Source: Oscillospiraceae bacterium (GTDB lineage Bacteria; Bacillota_A; Clostridia; Saccharofermentanales; Saccharofermentanaceae). Taken from it: a stretch of 15,958 bases of DNA. Both the position numbers and the translations under genes were made by a program. Within the stretch, counting starts at the first letter, position 1; each line of letters begins with the position of its first letter. Of this stretch, positions 5,624-13,496 are shown piece after piece. Location of the stretch: positions 1 through 15,958 of the forward strand of contig CADCPU010000070.1 in assembly GCA_902803365.1 (NCBI GenBank), given 5' to 3'. The notes under the pieces are model-generated. The model made no database searches. It was not told the origin of the DNA and was given only the letters and a program-made list of their open reading frames with translations.

Positions 5624-6517
5624 ATGAAGATCATAGACATCCTGAATAAGAAGAATATGTCGCTGTCTTTTGAGGTGTTTCCTCCAAAGAAAGAAGCAAA
5701 CTTTGACAGCGTTAAGCATACAGCTGAAACGATCGCAGAGAGCAAGCCTGCATTCATGAGCGTTACGTATGGTGCAGGCGGAGGAACGAGCAAGTATACA
5801 CTCGACATCGCACAGACTATCGAGAAGATGCACGGCGTTCCGACATCGGCTCATCTCACGTGCGTATCATCCGATAAGGAAACTGTCAGGAATATGATCG
5901 AAGAGATCCATTCCCGTGGTATCCAGAATATCATGGCTCTTCGCGGAGACTTGACTCCTGAGCTTATGGACAGTGACAGATCCAAGTGGGATTACAGACA
6001 TGCGATCGATCTTATCAGAGACATCAAGGCATCAGGCCACGATTTCTGTATCGGTGCCGCATGCTATCCTGAGGTTCATCCTGAGAGCGCAAATCAGCGC
6101 GAAGACATCTTCTATCTTAAGGAGAAGGTCGATGCGGGTGCTGACTTTTTGGTAAGCCAGATGGTATTTGACAATGATCTTTTCTATAACTTCCTCTACA
6201 AGGTAAGGGAGGCAGGCATCAACTGCCCGATCATTCCCGGCATCATGCCTATCACCAATGCGAATCAGGTCGAGCGTGCGATCAAACTCTCCGGTTCATT
6301 TATCCCGAGAAGATTTAAGGCTATGGTCGACTACTTCGGATCTGATCCTGACAGCATGAAGCAGGCGGGAATCGCCTATGCGACTGATCAGATCATCGAT
6401 CTTTATGCAAACGGTGTAACGAATGTACACGTTTACTCCATGAACAAGCCTGACGTTGCGCAGGCTATTATGGACAATCTCTCCGATATCTTATGGAAGG
6501 ATTACGGCGTAAAGTAA
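5624..6517 (+). CDS. metF: Methylenetetrahydrofolate reductase
   Basis: Reduces 5,10-methylenetetrahydrofolate to 5-methyltetrahydrofolate with FAD, supplying the methyl group for methionine synthesis. The 297-aa protein has the family length and TIM-barrel motifs: SFEVFPPK with the catalytic Glu17, SVTYGAGG in the next strand, HLTC, the ALRGD FAD-binding segment, GAACYPEVHPES, and the folate-contact region AGADFLVSQMVFD, followed by PIIPGIMPI. The ATG at 5624 follows GAGAGG (5608-5613). It is the first gene of a three-gene methyl-folate operon, and its stop codon overlaps the start of the next gene (TAATG). In Clostridia MetF can use other electron donors, sometimes with MetV, but no metV is seen here. 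Confidence 0.95.
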   Translation: MKIIDILNKKNMSLSFEVFPPKKEANFDSVKHTAETIAESKPAFMSVTYGAGGGTSKYTLDIAQTIEKMHGVPTSAHLTCVSSDKETVRNMIEEIHSRGIQNIMALRGDLTPELMDSDRSKWDYRHAIDLIRDIKASGHDFCIGAACYPEVHPESANQREDIFYLKEKVDAGADFLVSQMVFDNDLFYNFLYKVREAGINCPIIPGIMPITNANQVERAIKLSGSFIPRRFKAMVDYFGSDPDSMKQAGIAYATDQIIDLYANGVTNVHVYSMNKPDVAQAIMDNLSDILWKDYGVK

Positions 6518-7188
6518 TGACTGACGGCCTCATAAAAGACATTAATTCCAAAGTTACCTGCATAACGCAATACATCGAATATGATGCTCCTGAATTGAAC
6601 ATCGCGGAGATGCTGAGGTATGCGGGTTTTCCGATGGATGTTGCCCGTAAGATCGCTTCGGGTGAACTTGTTGACGAAGAGATAAACGAGCGTCAGAAAA
6701 AGGCTCTCGATCTTATCAAAGGTCAGCTGACATATAAGGTCGGATATAAATTCATAAAACTCGAGCGTGAGGACGGCTACCCCGTCTTTCCGTTTCAGCA
6801 GCATTCCGATAATCTTAAGAACAATCTCGAAAACTGTGAGTACGCGATCATGTTTGCCGCTACGATCGGCTCAGGGATCGACAGGCTCATCAGACGATAT
6901 GAAAAGACAGCCCGCGATATGGGGATATTCCTACAGGGTCTCGGAGCAGAGCGTGTCGAATCCTTGTGTGATACATTCAACCGCGACGTCAAGACGATCG
7001 CTCTTGAAGCAGGACTTAAGGCTCACGCGAGATATTCTCCCGGATTCGGGGATCTGCCGATAACGGTGCAGTCGGACTTTCTTAAGACGCTCGATGCGGA
7101 GCGAAGGATGGGGATAACATTAAGTGATTCCTTCCTTATGGCACCGTCCAAGAGCGTTACTGCGATAATCGGACTTGAACCACTTTGA
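6517..7188 (+). CDS. Separate MetH activation (B12 methionine synthase reactivation) domain protein
   Basis: A stand-alone version of the C-terminal activation domain of cobalamin-dependent methionine synthase, which binds S-adenosylmethionine and helps re-methylate oxidised cob(II)alamin. The 223-aa protein contains the family's RYSPGFGDLPI motif (counterpart of the RxxxGY SAM-binding region) and the LSDSFLMAPSKSVTAIIGL end. EMLRYAGF and an ATIGSGIDRLIR helix are seen in the N-terminal half. The start is placed at the ATG at 6517, overlapping the metF stop by one base; an earlier in-frame ATG at 6493 would overlap metF by 25 nt. It lies 16 nt before metH, which lacks this domain. The pair thus rebuilds a full methionine synthase from two polypeptides, as described in Thermotoga and many Clostridia. 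Confidence 0.88.
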   Translation: MTDGLIKDINSKVTCITQYIEYDAPELNIAEMLRYAGFPMDVARKIASGELVDEEINERQKKALDLIKGQLTYKVGYKFIKLEREDGYPVFPFQQHSDNLKNNLENCEYAIMFAATIGSGIDRLIRRYEKTARDMGIFLQGLGAERVESLCDTFNRDVKTIALEAGLKAHARYSPGFGDLPITVQSDFLKTLDAERRMGITLSDSFLMAPSKSVTAIIGLEPL

Positions 7189-7204
7189 AAGAAGGTATGA
7201 GCAT

Positions 7205-9640
7205 ATGACTATCCTTGAATACATGAAAGATAATTTTGTCTTCCTTGACGGCGGTATGGGTACGCTCCTGCAGGAGGCGGGACTCCAGCCGGGTGAACTT
7301 CCCGAGAGATGGAACATGAACCGTCCTGAGGAGATAATCAGGATCCAGAAGTCGTATTTTGATGCAGGAACGAATGTTATCCTCTCGAATACGTTTGGTG
7401 CTAACGGCTTAAAGTTTGACGATGATGAGTTAAGACAGATCGTCTTTTCTGCCATCGCCAACGCGAGGAAAGCTGCAGAGCTCAGTTCCGGTACTCAGGA
7501 AAAGTTCGTTGCTCTTGATATCGGCCCTCTGGGTAAGCTTCTTAAGCCTTATGGCGACTATGAGTTCGAGGATGCGGTCGCGATGTATGCCAAGACCGTA
7601 AGGCTTGGTGTTGAAGCAGGTGCGGACCTTATCTTCATCGAGACGATGAACGACAGTTATGATACCAAGGCGGCTCTTCTTGCAGCCAAGGAGAATTCCG
7701 ATCTTCCGGTATTCGTATCCAACGCTTACGGCAGTGACGGCAAGCTCATGACGGGTGCTTCTCCTGCTGCGATGGTCGCAATGCTCGAGGGTATGCACGC
7801 TGATGCTATCGGTGCCAATTGTTCACTCGGCCCGGATCAGCTCATCGGTGTCATGGAAGAATATCTCGAATATGCTTCCGTACCTGTCCTTCTTAAGCCT
7901 AATGCCGGACTTCCGAGAAGCGAAGGCGGCAAGACCGTTTTCGATGTGTATCCTGAAGAGTTTTCAGAATCCGTGCTCTCACTTCTCAAAAAGGGCGTAA
8001 GGATCACGGGCGGCTGCTGTGGTACTACACCTGACTATATCCGTGCAGTAGCAGAGAAGGCTTCTAAGATCAAGCCTGTTCCGGTAACCGAAAAGAACAG
8101 ATCTCTCGTTTCTTCATATACACAGGCTGTCGAGTTCGGCGGAGCACCGATCCTTATCGGTGAGCGTATCAACCCGACAGGTAAGAAGAGGTTCCAGCAG
8201 GCTCTTCGCGAGAACGATATGGACTATATCCTGAACGAGGCTCTTAAGCAGCAGGATATGGGAGTAGATCTCCTGGACGTTAACGTAGGTCTTCCCGAGA
8301 TCGATGAGGTCGCTTTCCTCGTAGCCGCAGTTAAGGAACTTCAGGCGGTAACCGATCTTCCGCTCCAGCTTGATACGACCGATCCTGTCGCGATGGAAGC
8401 GGGTCTTCGCTGCTATAACGGAAAGGCGATGGTCAATTCCGTCAACGGCAAAGAAGAGGTAATGCGCGAGATATTCCCGCTTGTAGCAAAGTACGGCGGA
8501 TTCCTGGTAGCTCTCACGATCGACGAGAACGGAATCCCTGATACGGCAGAGGAACGTGTTGCCATCGCTGAAAACATCCTGAAGCGTGCGGCCGAGTATG
8601 GCATCAAGCCGAAGGATATCATCTTCGACCCTCTGGCAATGACGATCTCGGCCGATACGAAGGCAGCCCTTGCCACGATGCAGGCTGTCCGCAAGATCCG
8701 CCACGAGCTCAAGATCAATACATCGCTCGGAATATCGAACGTATCGTTCGGTCTGCCGCAGCGTAACATTGTTACATCGACCTTTTTCGCGCTCTGTCTG
8801 CAGGACGGCTTGTCCGCAGCGATCATGAATCCGTATTCGGTCGAGATGATGAACGTATATCACGCATTCAAGGCTCTCCACGATCAGGATGAGAACTGTA
8901 TGGAGTATATCGAATATGCCCAGAACCTTCCTGTTGCAACAGCGGCTGCTGCTCCTGCGGGAGATAAGCCCGCATCAGGCGATCAGGGTTCGAAAACGGA
9001 CGTGACTCCTCTTCAGAATGCGATCATAAGAGGACTTAAGGAAAAGTCCGCGACCCTCACCAAGGAGATGCTCAAGGACCGTCCGGCTCTCGAGATCGTT
9101 CAGGAAGAGGTCATTCCGGCACTTAATATCGTAGGTGCTGATTTTGAGAAGAAAAAGGTCTATCTCCCGCAGCTCCTTATGGCGGCGGAAGCATCACAGT
9201 CGGCCTTTGAAGAGATAAAGTCCGCGATGGCTGCTTCAGGCGAAGCAGGCAATCAGCGCTGCGCCTTCGTTATCGCGACGGTTCACGGCGATATCCACGA
9301 TATCGGCAAGAACATCGTAAAACTCATCCTCGAAAACTACGGATTTGCAGTAAGTGACCTGGGCAAGGATGTTCCGCCTGAGGTCGTATGCGACGAAGTC
9401 GTAAGGCTTCACGCGCCTCTTGTTGGCTTGAGCGCGCTCATGACGACGACTGTTCCTGCGATGGAAGAGACGATCAAGCTCTTAAGGGAGAAAGCTCCAT
9501 GGGCTAAGGTCTGCGTAGGCGGAGCCGTGCTCACTCAGGAGTACTCAGACCAGATCGGAGCCGACCGTTATTGCCGTGATGCGATGGAAACCGTCAGATA
9601 TGCGGAAGAAGTGGAAGCGGAATTGCTAAAAAAGTCGTAA
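7205..9640 (+). CDS. metH: Cobalamin-dependent methionine synthase (homocysteine, folate and B12 modules only)
   Basis: Transfers a methyl group from methyl-tetrahydrofolate through cobalamin to homocysteine, making methionine. With the ATG at 7205 (AAGAAGG at 7189-7195) it is 811 aa; the in-frame ATG at 7175 overlaps the previous gene and lacks a ribosome binding site. Module 1 (1 to about 290) is the homocysteine-binding barrel, with zinc ligands Cys206 (GANCSLGP), Cys271 and Cys272 (GGCCGTTP). Module 2 (about 300-570) is the pterin-binding barrel, beginning with LIGERINPTG. An Ala/Pro/Gly-rich linker (about 577-598) follows. Module 3 (about 600-811) is the four-helix cap and Rossmann B12 domain with DIHDIGKN, whose His698 is the lower cobalt ligand. 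The usual C-terminal activation domain (about 330 aa) is absent because it is encoded by the gene just upstream. Confidence 0.95.
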   Translation: MTILEYMKDNFVFLDGGMGTLLQEAGLQPGELPERWNMNRPEEIIRIQKSYFDAGTNVILSNTFGANGLKFDDDELRQIVFSAIANARKAAELSSGTQEKFVALDIGPLGKLLKPYGDYEFEDAVAMYAKTVRLGVEAGADLIFIETMNDSYDTKAALLAAKENSDLPVFVSNAYGSDGKLMTGASPAAMVAMLEGMHADAIGANCSLGPDQLIGVMEEYLEYASVPVLLKPNAGLPRSEGGKTVFDVYPEEFSESVLSLLKKGVRITGGCCGTTPDYIRAVAEKASKIKPVPVTEKNRSLVSSYTQAVEFGGAPILIGERINPTGKKRFQQALRENDMDYILNEALKQQDMGVDLLDVNVGLPEIDEVAFLVAAVKELQAVTDLPLQLDTTDPVAMEAGLRCYNGKAMVNSVNGKEEVMREIFPLVAKYGGFLVALTIDENGIPDTAEERVAIAENILKRAAEYGIKPKDIIFDPLAMTISADTKAALATMQAVRKIRHELKINTSLGISNVSFGLPQRNIVTSTFFALCLQDGLSAAIMNPYSVEMMNVYHAFKALHDQDENCMEYIEYAQNLPVATAAAAPAGDKPASGDQGSKTDVTPLQNAIIRGLKEKSATLTKEMLKDRPALEIVQEEVIPALNIVGADFEKKKVYLPQLLMAAEASQSAFEEIKSAMAASGEAGNQRCAFVIATVHGDIHDIGKNIVKLILENYGFAVSDLGKDVPPEVVCDEVVRLHAPLVGLSALMTTTVPAMEETIKLLREKAPWAKVCVGGAVLTQEYSDQIGADRYCRDAMETVRYAEEVEAELLKKS

Positions 9641-9666
9641 ACGTATAACTCTCCGGACTGTCTGTT

Positions 9667-9675
9667 TGGTATAAT
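9667..9675 (+). promoter_or_regulatory. Extended -10 promoter of the GH5-GH27 operon
   Basis: TGGTATAAT is a perfect TATAAT (9670-9675) with a TGn extension, 35 nt before the GH5 start codon. No clear -35 is found. No terminator hairpin is visible between metH and this promoter, so some read-through from metH is possible. No obvious operator palindrome is seen. Confidence 0.5.
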
Positions 9676-9709
9676 CAACTTATGTTTATATATAAAGGGG
9701 CATTAACTT

Positions 9710-10738
9710 ATGAAGACATGGGAAGGTTTCCAGAAAGGCGTAAATCTCGGCGGCTGGTATTCACAGTGCGATTATTCCGAGGAGCGCTACAACAATTTTA
9801 TCAAGGACGAAGATTTTAAGGTTATAAAGAGCTGGGGTCTCGATCATATCAGACTTCCTATCGATTACCAGTTGATCGAGACAGATGACGGTCAGCCGAT
9901 CGCCAAGGGTATCGAGAGGATACAGCATGTTATAGATCAGTGTAAGCTCAACGGACTTAACATGATCCTTGACCTTCACAAGACAGCAGGTTACTTCTTC
10001 CACGAAGAAGCTAACGAGATGGGTTTCTTTGAGGACGAGAAGCTCCAGGAGAGATTCTATGCTCTCTGGATCAGACTTGCCAAGGAATTCGGTAAGTATG
10101 ATGACATGCTGGCTTTTGAGCTCCTCAACGAAGTAACTTCAAAAGAATATTGTGATCCTTGGAACAGGATCTCAAATGAATGTGTAAAACGCATACGTGA
10201 GTACGCTCCGAAGATCAAGATCCTGATCGGCGGTTACTACAACAACAGCGTAGAGGCTGTTAAGGATATCGCTGCTCCGTATGACGAGAATATCATCTAC
10301 AATTTCCATTGCTATGAACCGCTCATCTTTACGCATCAGGGCGCACCGTGGATCCCTACGATGGATACTTCCTTCAGGGTCAATGTTGATGCACCTTATT
10401 CCGAGATGGATGCTGCAGGCGTTAAGATGCTCTCACAGGTAACGACGGGATTCCCGGGATTTGAGGGAACAGACACATTGTCACCTGCTTACTTTGAGGC
10501 TATCTTCAAGGAGGCGCTTGAGGTTGCGGAAGAACGCAATGTTGCTCTTTACTGCGGTGAATACGGAGTTATCGATCGTACTTCTCCTGAGCAGGCGCTC
10601 AAGTGGTATCAGACGATCAATGCCACATTTACCAAGTACGGCATCGGCAGAGCCGCATGGTCCTACAGAGAGATGGACTTCGGTCTTTCCGATTCCCGTA
10701 TGGACGGAGTAAGAGACGAACTTATCAAATACTTGTAA
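9710..10738 (+). CDS. Glycoside hydrolase family 5 enzyme, intracellular
   Basis: A retaining (alpha/beta)8-barrel glycosidase acting on beta-1,4-linked glucan, mannan or related oligosaccharides. The 342-aa protein begins with the GH5 opening KGVNLGGW, followed by DHIRLPIDY, the DLHKTAGYF strand, LLNEV with the acid/base Glu141, NFHCYEPLIFTHQG, and CGEYG with the nucleophile Glu284. There is no signal peptide or binding module, so it most likely acts in the cytosol on imported oligosaccharides. AAAGGGG (9694-9700) precedes the start. It shares an operon (13-nt gap) with an alpha-galactosidase, which suggests a galactomannan or galactoglucomannan substrate. GH5 subfamily and exact specificity (endo- or exo-acting, mannan or glucan) cannot be settled here. 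Confidence 0.88.
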   Translation: MKTWEGFQKGVNLGGWYSQCDYSEERYNNFIKDEDFKVIKSWGLDHIRLPIDYQLIETDDGQPIAKGIERIQHVIDQCKLNGLNMILDLHKTAGYFFHEEANEMGFFEDEKLQERFYALWIRLAKEFGKYDDMLAFELLNEVTSKEYCDPWNRISNECVKRIREYAPKIKILIGGYYNNSVEAVKDIAAPYDENIIYNFHCYEPLIFTHQGAPWIPTMDTSFRVNVDAPYSEMDAAGVKMLSQVTTGFPGFEGTDTLSPAYFEAIFKEALEVAEERNVALYCGEYGVIDRTSPEQALKWYQTINATFTKYGIGRAAWSYREMDFGLSDSRMDGVRDELIKYL

Positions 10739-10751
10739 GCGGAGATTATTT

Positions 10752-12509
10752 ATGAACAGACCTGACATTATATCGGATCCGTCATTGCGATTTGATTCTT
10801 TTAATGACGGCAAGTATCTGCCATGCAAAACAGAGGGAAGGCTTCCTCTTATGGGTTGGAACAGTTGGAACGCTTTCGGAAGCGGCAACAACGAAGAGTT
10901 CACAAAAGCGATGGCCGATAAACTGATAGAGTTGGGTCTTGATAAACTGGGATATAAATACGTCGTTCTTGATGACGGCTGCTATAAGCCTCAGCGAGTT
11001 GACGGCAAACTTACTCATGATGAAGTCAAGTTCAAGAGCGGATTCAAGGCTATGGCTGACTTCCTTCATGAGAAGGGTCTCAAGTTCGGTATGTACAACG
11101 ATATAGGCGACAGGCTCTGTTCAGGAGCCGAGGTCGGAACCCACGGGTATGAGGCTGTCGATGCGAAGTCTTATGCCGAGTGGGATATCGATTTTATCAA
11201 GGTCGATAACTGCTACTATCTCTGGGATAATGCAACATTTGCAAATCCTGAGAATGCCAAGTATTCTTTTGCTCCGGATATCAGGAGCATCAGGATCGAG
11301 AAGAACAGTTTTGCAAGGACCTATAAGGCAACGGATGCTTTCTTGACTGAAGGTCCTGCAAAGATCGATGGAGATCATGTGACTTTCCTCGGTACATTCG
11401 ACGGAACAGGTCCGGATGCGTCACCTAACGGATCCCGAAGCAGCGAGCTGATCTTCGCTCTCGATATCATCGAAAAGGGTACTTATAAGCTCTCGGTAGA
11501 GTATATGTCCGGTAAGGAAGAAGGCCGCGGTAACTGGCTTCAGATCGCGACTGATTCGGGTATCGTATTTGACGATATGCTCGAAGAAAGTCCTGAGGGA
11601 GAATTTGTTACAAGAGCAGTCGTTGATATCGACCTTGTCGTAGGTAAGAATGTGATCAGGTTCATGAATCACAGACGTCAGGAAAATACTTTGAGTTCCT
11701 ATAACACGGTCAGGAGCGAACTTTGTAAGGCGATGCCCGGTAAGGATGTTGCTTTCTCCATCTGTGAGTGGGGTAAGACCCATCCTCAGAACTGGGGATA
11801 CAAGGTCGGTGACTACTGGAGGATCTTAAACGATATCACGTTTGCGGTAGGTTCTGCCGAGGGTGACTTCGGAAGCTGCAAGTGGGAAGACGATTATACG
11901 AACAGCATTACTTCTCAGTATAACAAGTGTGTCGTCATGGATGAGTTCGCAGGTCTTGATAAAGGTTGGAACGATCCTGATATGATGGTGATCGGCATGA
12001 ACGGCCTCACTGACGATATGGAGCGCACACATATGTCCATGTGGTGCATGATGAACTCTCCTCTGTTCCTCGGTATGGACTTAAGAAGAGTAACAAAGGG
12101 TGACCGTATCTATAACATCATAAGTAACGAAGATCTTATCGCACTTAATCAGGATGCTCTCGGTATCCAGGCCAAGAGGATATGCACGACTTGTGCATCA
12201 AAAGATCCGTCCAAGGACTATATCAGAGATAACAAGAGAGTCGATGTGTTGGCTAAGCCGTTATCCGACGGCAGCTTTGCTCTCGCATTCTATAATCTTG
12301 ATTCTCAGACGAGCAAGGATGTCTCCGTTGATATCAACCTGATAATCGGTAAGCTCGAAGATAAGATCTCTTCTGATGCTGCAAAGGCAATATCGTTTAA
12401 TGTGATCGATCTTTGGACAAAAAAGACGTCTCATTCTGACGGAAGATTTAATTCAGGCAAGCTTCCTCCACACGGAAATCTTACTTTGAAGATCGTTCCT
12501 GTACTCTGA
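10752..12509 (+). CDS. GH27 alpha-galactosidase with an inserted beta-sandwich-like region
   Basis: A retaining clan GH-D glycosidase that removes terminal alpha-galactose. The 585-aa protein opens with the GH27 motif PLMGWNSWNAFG (32-43), then VVLDDGCY with the substrate-binding Asp pair. KVDNC contains the nucleophile Asp152, and YWRILNDI has Arg357 and the acid/base Asp361, spaced as in human alpha-galactosidase A (R227/D231). WNDPDM (around 406-411) and LIALNQDALG complete the core, with a C-terminal beta domain ending KIVPVL. Between strand 4 and ICEWG, about 150 residues (roughly 163-315) interrupt the barrel. This part reads like a carbohydrate-binding beta-sandwich (GSRSSELIF, GTYKLSVEY, NWLQIATDSG), an arrangement seen in some larger GH27 enzymes. 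No signal peptide. GGAG precedes the ATG, 13 nt after GH5. A related alpha-glycosidase specificity remains possible. Confidence 0.88.
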   Translation: MNRPDIISDPSLRFDSFNDGKYLPCKTEGRLPLMGWNSWNAFGSGNNEEFTKAMADKLIELGLDKLGYKYVVLDDGCYKPQRVDGKLTHDEVKFKSGFKAMADFLHEKGLKFGMYNDIGDRLCSGAEVGTHGYEAVDAKSYAEWDIDFIKVDNCYYLWDNATFANPENAKYSFAPDIRSIRIEKNSFARTYKATDAFLTEGPAKIDGDHVTFLGTFDGTGPDASPNGSRSSELIFALDIIEKGTYKLSVEYMSGKEEGRGNWLQIATDSGIVFDDMLEESPEGEFVTRAVVDIDLVVGKNVIRFMNHRRQENTLSSYNTVRSELCKAMPGKDVAFSICEWGKTHPQNWGYKVGDYWRILNDITFAVGSAEGDFGSCKWEDDYTNSITSQYNKCVVMDEFAGLDKGWNDPDMMVIGMNGLTDDMERTHMSMWCMMNSPLFLGMDLRRVTKGDRIYNIISNEDLIALNQDALGIQAKRICTTCASKDPSKDYIRDNKRVDVLAKPLSDGSFALAFYNLDSQTSKDVSVDINLIIGKLEDKISSDAAKAISFNVIDLWTKKTSHSDGRFNSGKLPPHGNLTLKIVPVL

Positions 12510-12865
12510 TGGATATCGCAGAATTTAAGGAAAGACTTCTCGGAAAAAACGGTAAGGATCTTCGTATCGATTACGAAGATGATGTTGTCGTAACACGCAA
12601 GATCTGTGCCGTTATCCTGCACTCTTTTTTGCAGCAGATAAATCACGAAAAAGACGAGATCGATATATCATCCGCGATGGTGTTGAAAGACATATATGAT
12701 TGCAGGATCTGCGCTAATCACATAGCTCAAGTTTATGTAAAAGGCATCATGAAAGAAGGCCGCATGATCGGGGATGTGAAACTGTTCGATCTTGATGCTG
12801 CGGTGTCACCTGATGATGCAGATGTTTACATATCGCGATGCGTTGATAACTCGCTTCGTGTCTGA
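12509..12865 (+). CDS. Hypothetical protein, 118 aa, coupled to the GH27 gene
   Basis: I do not recognise this family. The ATG shares one base with the GH27 stop (TGATG), so it is translated by coupling and was probably kept as part of the glycosidase operon. The protein is acidic and soluble, without membrane segments or signal peptide. The segment LKDIYDCRICANHIAQVYVK, running into GIM, has a C-x-x-C pair and a spacing (D...I...KGIM) faintly like an S-layer-homology repeat, but the rest of that repeat is missing. An N-terminal charged helix, DIAEFKERLLG, is predicted by eye. A role linked to the glycosidases, for example as a small accessory or regulatory protein, is only a guess from position. 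Codon choice resembles the neighbours. Confidence 0.65.
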   Translation: MDIAEFKERLLGKNGKDLRIDYEDDVVVTRKICAVILHSFLQQINHEKDEIDISSAMVLKDIYDCRICANHIAQVYVKGIMKEGRMIGDVKLFDLDAAVSPDDADVYISRCVDNSLRV

Positions 12866-12885
12866 CAAAACTTGTGTAACAGCAC

Positions 12886-12914
12886 TTGCCAATATGCAAT
12901 AAATTGCTTATACT
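12886..12914 (+). promoter_or_regulatory. Sigma-A promoter of the MarR gene
   Basis: TTGCCA (12886-12891), a 17-nt spacer and TATACT (12909-12914) form a good vegetative promoter, starting transcription near 12921, about 36 nt before the gene. One palindrome lies in the spacer and another just after the predicted start, an arrangement suited to autorepression. Confidence 0.65.
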
Positions 12915-12935
12915 CTGTTTAAGGCAATTTGTTGC
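12896..12935 (+). promoter_or_regulatory. Paired palindromes, putative MarR operators
   Basis: GCAATAAATTGC (12896-12907) is a perfect 5-2-5 inverted repeat within the promoter spacer. GCAATTTGTTGC (12924-12935) is a 4-4-4 inverted repeat with the same GCAA/TTGC ends just after the start site. Their centres are 28 nt apart and flank the -10 box. MarR dimers usually bind such short palindromes at their own promoters. Assignment to the adjacent regulator is inference. Confidence 0.5.
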
Positions 12936-12956
12936 ATTAATTTTTGGAGGTCACAT

Positions 12957-13394
12957 ATGGGCAGGATAGAGAAGGAAGAATATATAATCGGTTCGATATC
13001 TTTGTTGGCAAATAAGTTCTCGCAGTTCGGCGACGGTATTCATAAGGACATTACATCCAAGCAGTGGTTTTTGCTCCTGATGATGTCCAAGATGGAAGAC
13101 GAGGAGAAGACTCTTAATTCGGTTGCGGAATTCGTCGGAACGACAAGGCAGAATGTCAAGAAGATGATCACTCAGCTTGAAGAAAAAAAGTATGTTAAGA
13201 TCAAGCCTTCGAAGTATGATGCAAGAGCGATGAATATCACACTTACGAAGAAGACTCAGAATTATTTTGATAAGCATTATCCTGAAGTGTCCAAGAAGAC
13301 CGATGAGCTTTTCTCCAAGATAAGCGAAGCAAAACTCGATTCTATCGTTAAGGGTCTTGCGGCGCTGGCCGAATGTTTTGACGAAGAAGAATGA
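12957..13394 (+). CDS. MarR family transcriptional regulator
   Basis: A winged-helix DNA-binding dimer that usually represses its own gene and nearby transport or stress genes, released by small ligands. The 145-aa protein fits the family: an N-terminal dimerisation helix, ITSKQWFLLLMM (helix 2), LNSVAEFVGTTRQNVKKMITQLEE-type helix-turn-helix (recognition helix TTRQNVKKMI), and a wing KYVKIKPSKYDARAMNITLTKK with the conserved D-x-R. A C-terminal helical pair follows. The start follows TTGGAGG (12944-12950). It stands alone between its own promoter with palindromes and a terminator, so it forms a single-gene unit; its targets could include the DUF2809 or LrgAB genes downstream or distant genes. 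The ligand is unknown. Confidence 0.92.
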   Translation: MGRIEKEEYIIGSISLLANKFSQFGDGIHKDITSKQWFLLLMMSKMEDEEKTLNSVAEFVGTTRQNVKKMITQLEEKKYVKIKPSKYDARAMNITLTKKTQNYFDKHYPEVSKKTDELFSKISEAKLDSIVKGLAALAECFDEEE

Positions 13395-13403
13395 TCATAA
13401 ATA

Positions 13404-13437
13404 GGGCAGAACTGTTTTGCGCCAGTTTTGCCCTTTT
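13404..13437 (+). terminator. Intrinsic terminator after the MarR gene
   Basis: GGGCAGAACTG (13404-13414) pairs with CAGTTTTGCCC (13423-13433), 11 bp with one G-U, an 8-nt loop, then TTTT and a further CTTT. It lies 9 nt after the MarR stop codon and closes that unit. Confidence 0.85.
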
Positions 13438-13496
13438 CTTTGATTGCAATATCCTATATTCGTGTTAAAGTCTTTTTAACTTTAGAGGACCATCTG

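Noticed and set aside
8114..8881. 255-codon open frame on the minus strand inside metH
   Set aside because: It is exactly opposite a well-conserved metH region, has no recognisable motifs and no ribosome binding site; a shadow of codon bias.
9641..9709. Terminator between metH and GH5
   Set aside because: No hairpin with a T-run could be built there; only a promoter is supported.
13428..13496. Longer N-terminus for the DUF2809 protein
   Set aside because: It would start on a TTG inside the MarR terminator without a binding site; the ATG at 13497 has AGAGGA well placed.
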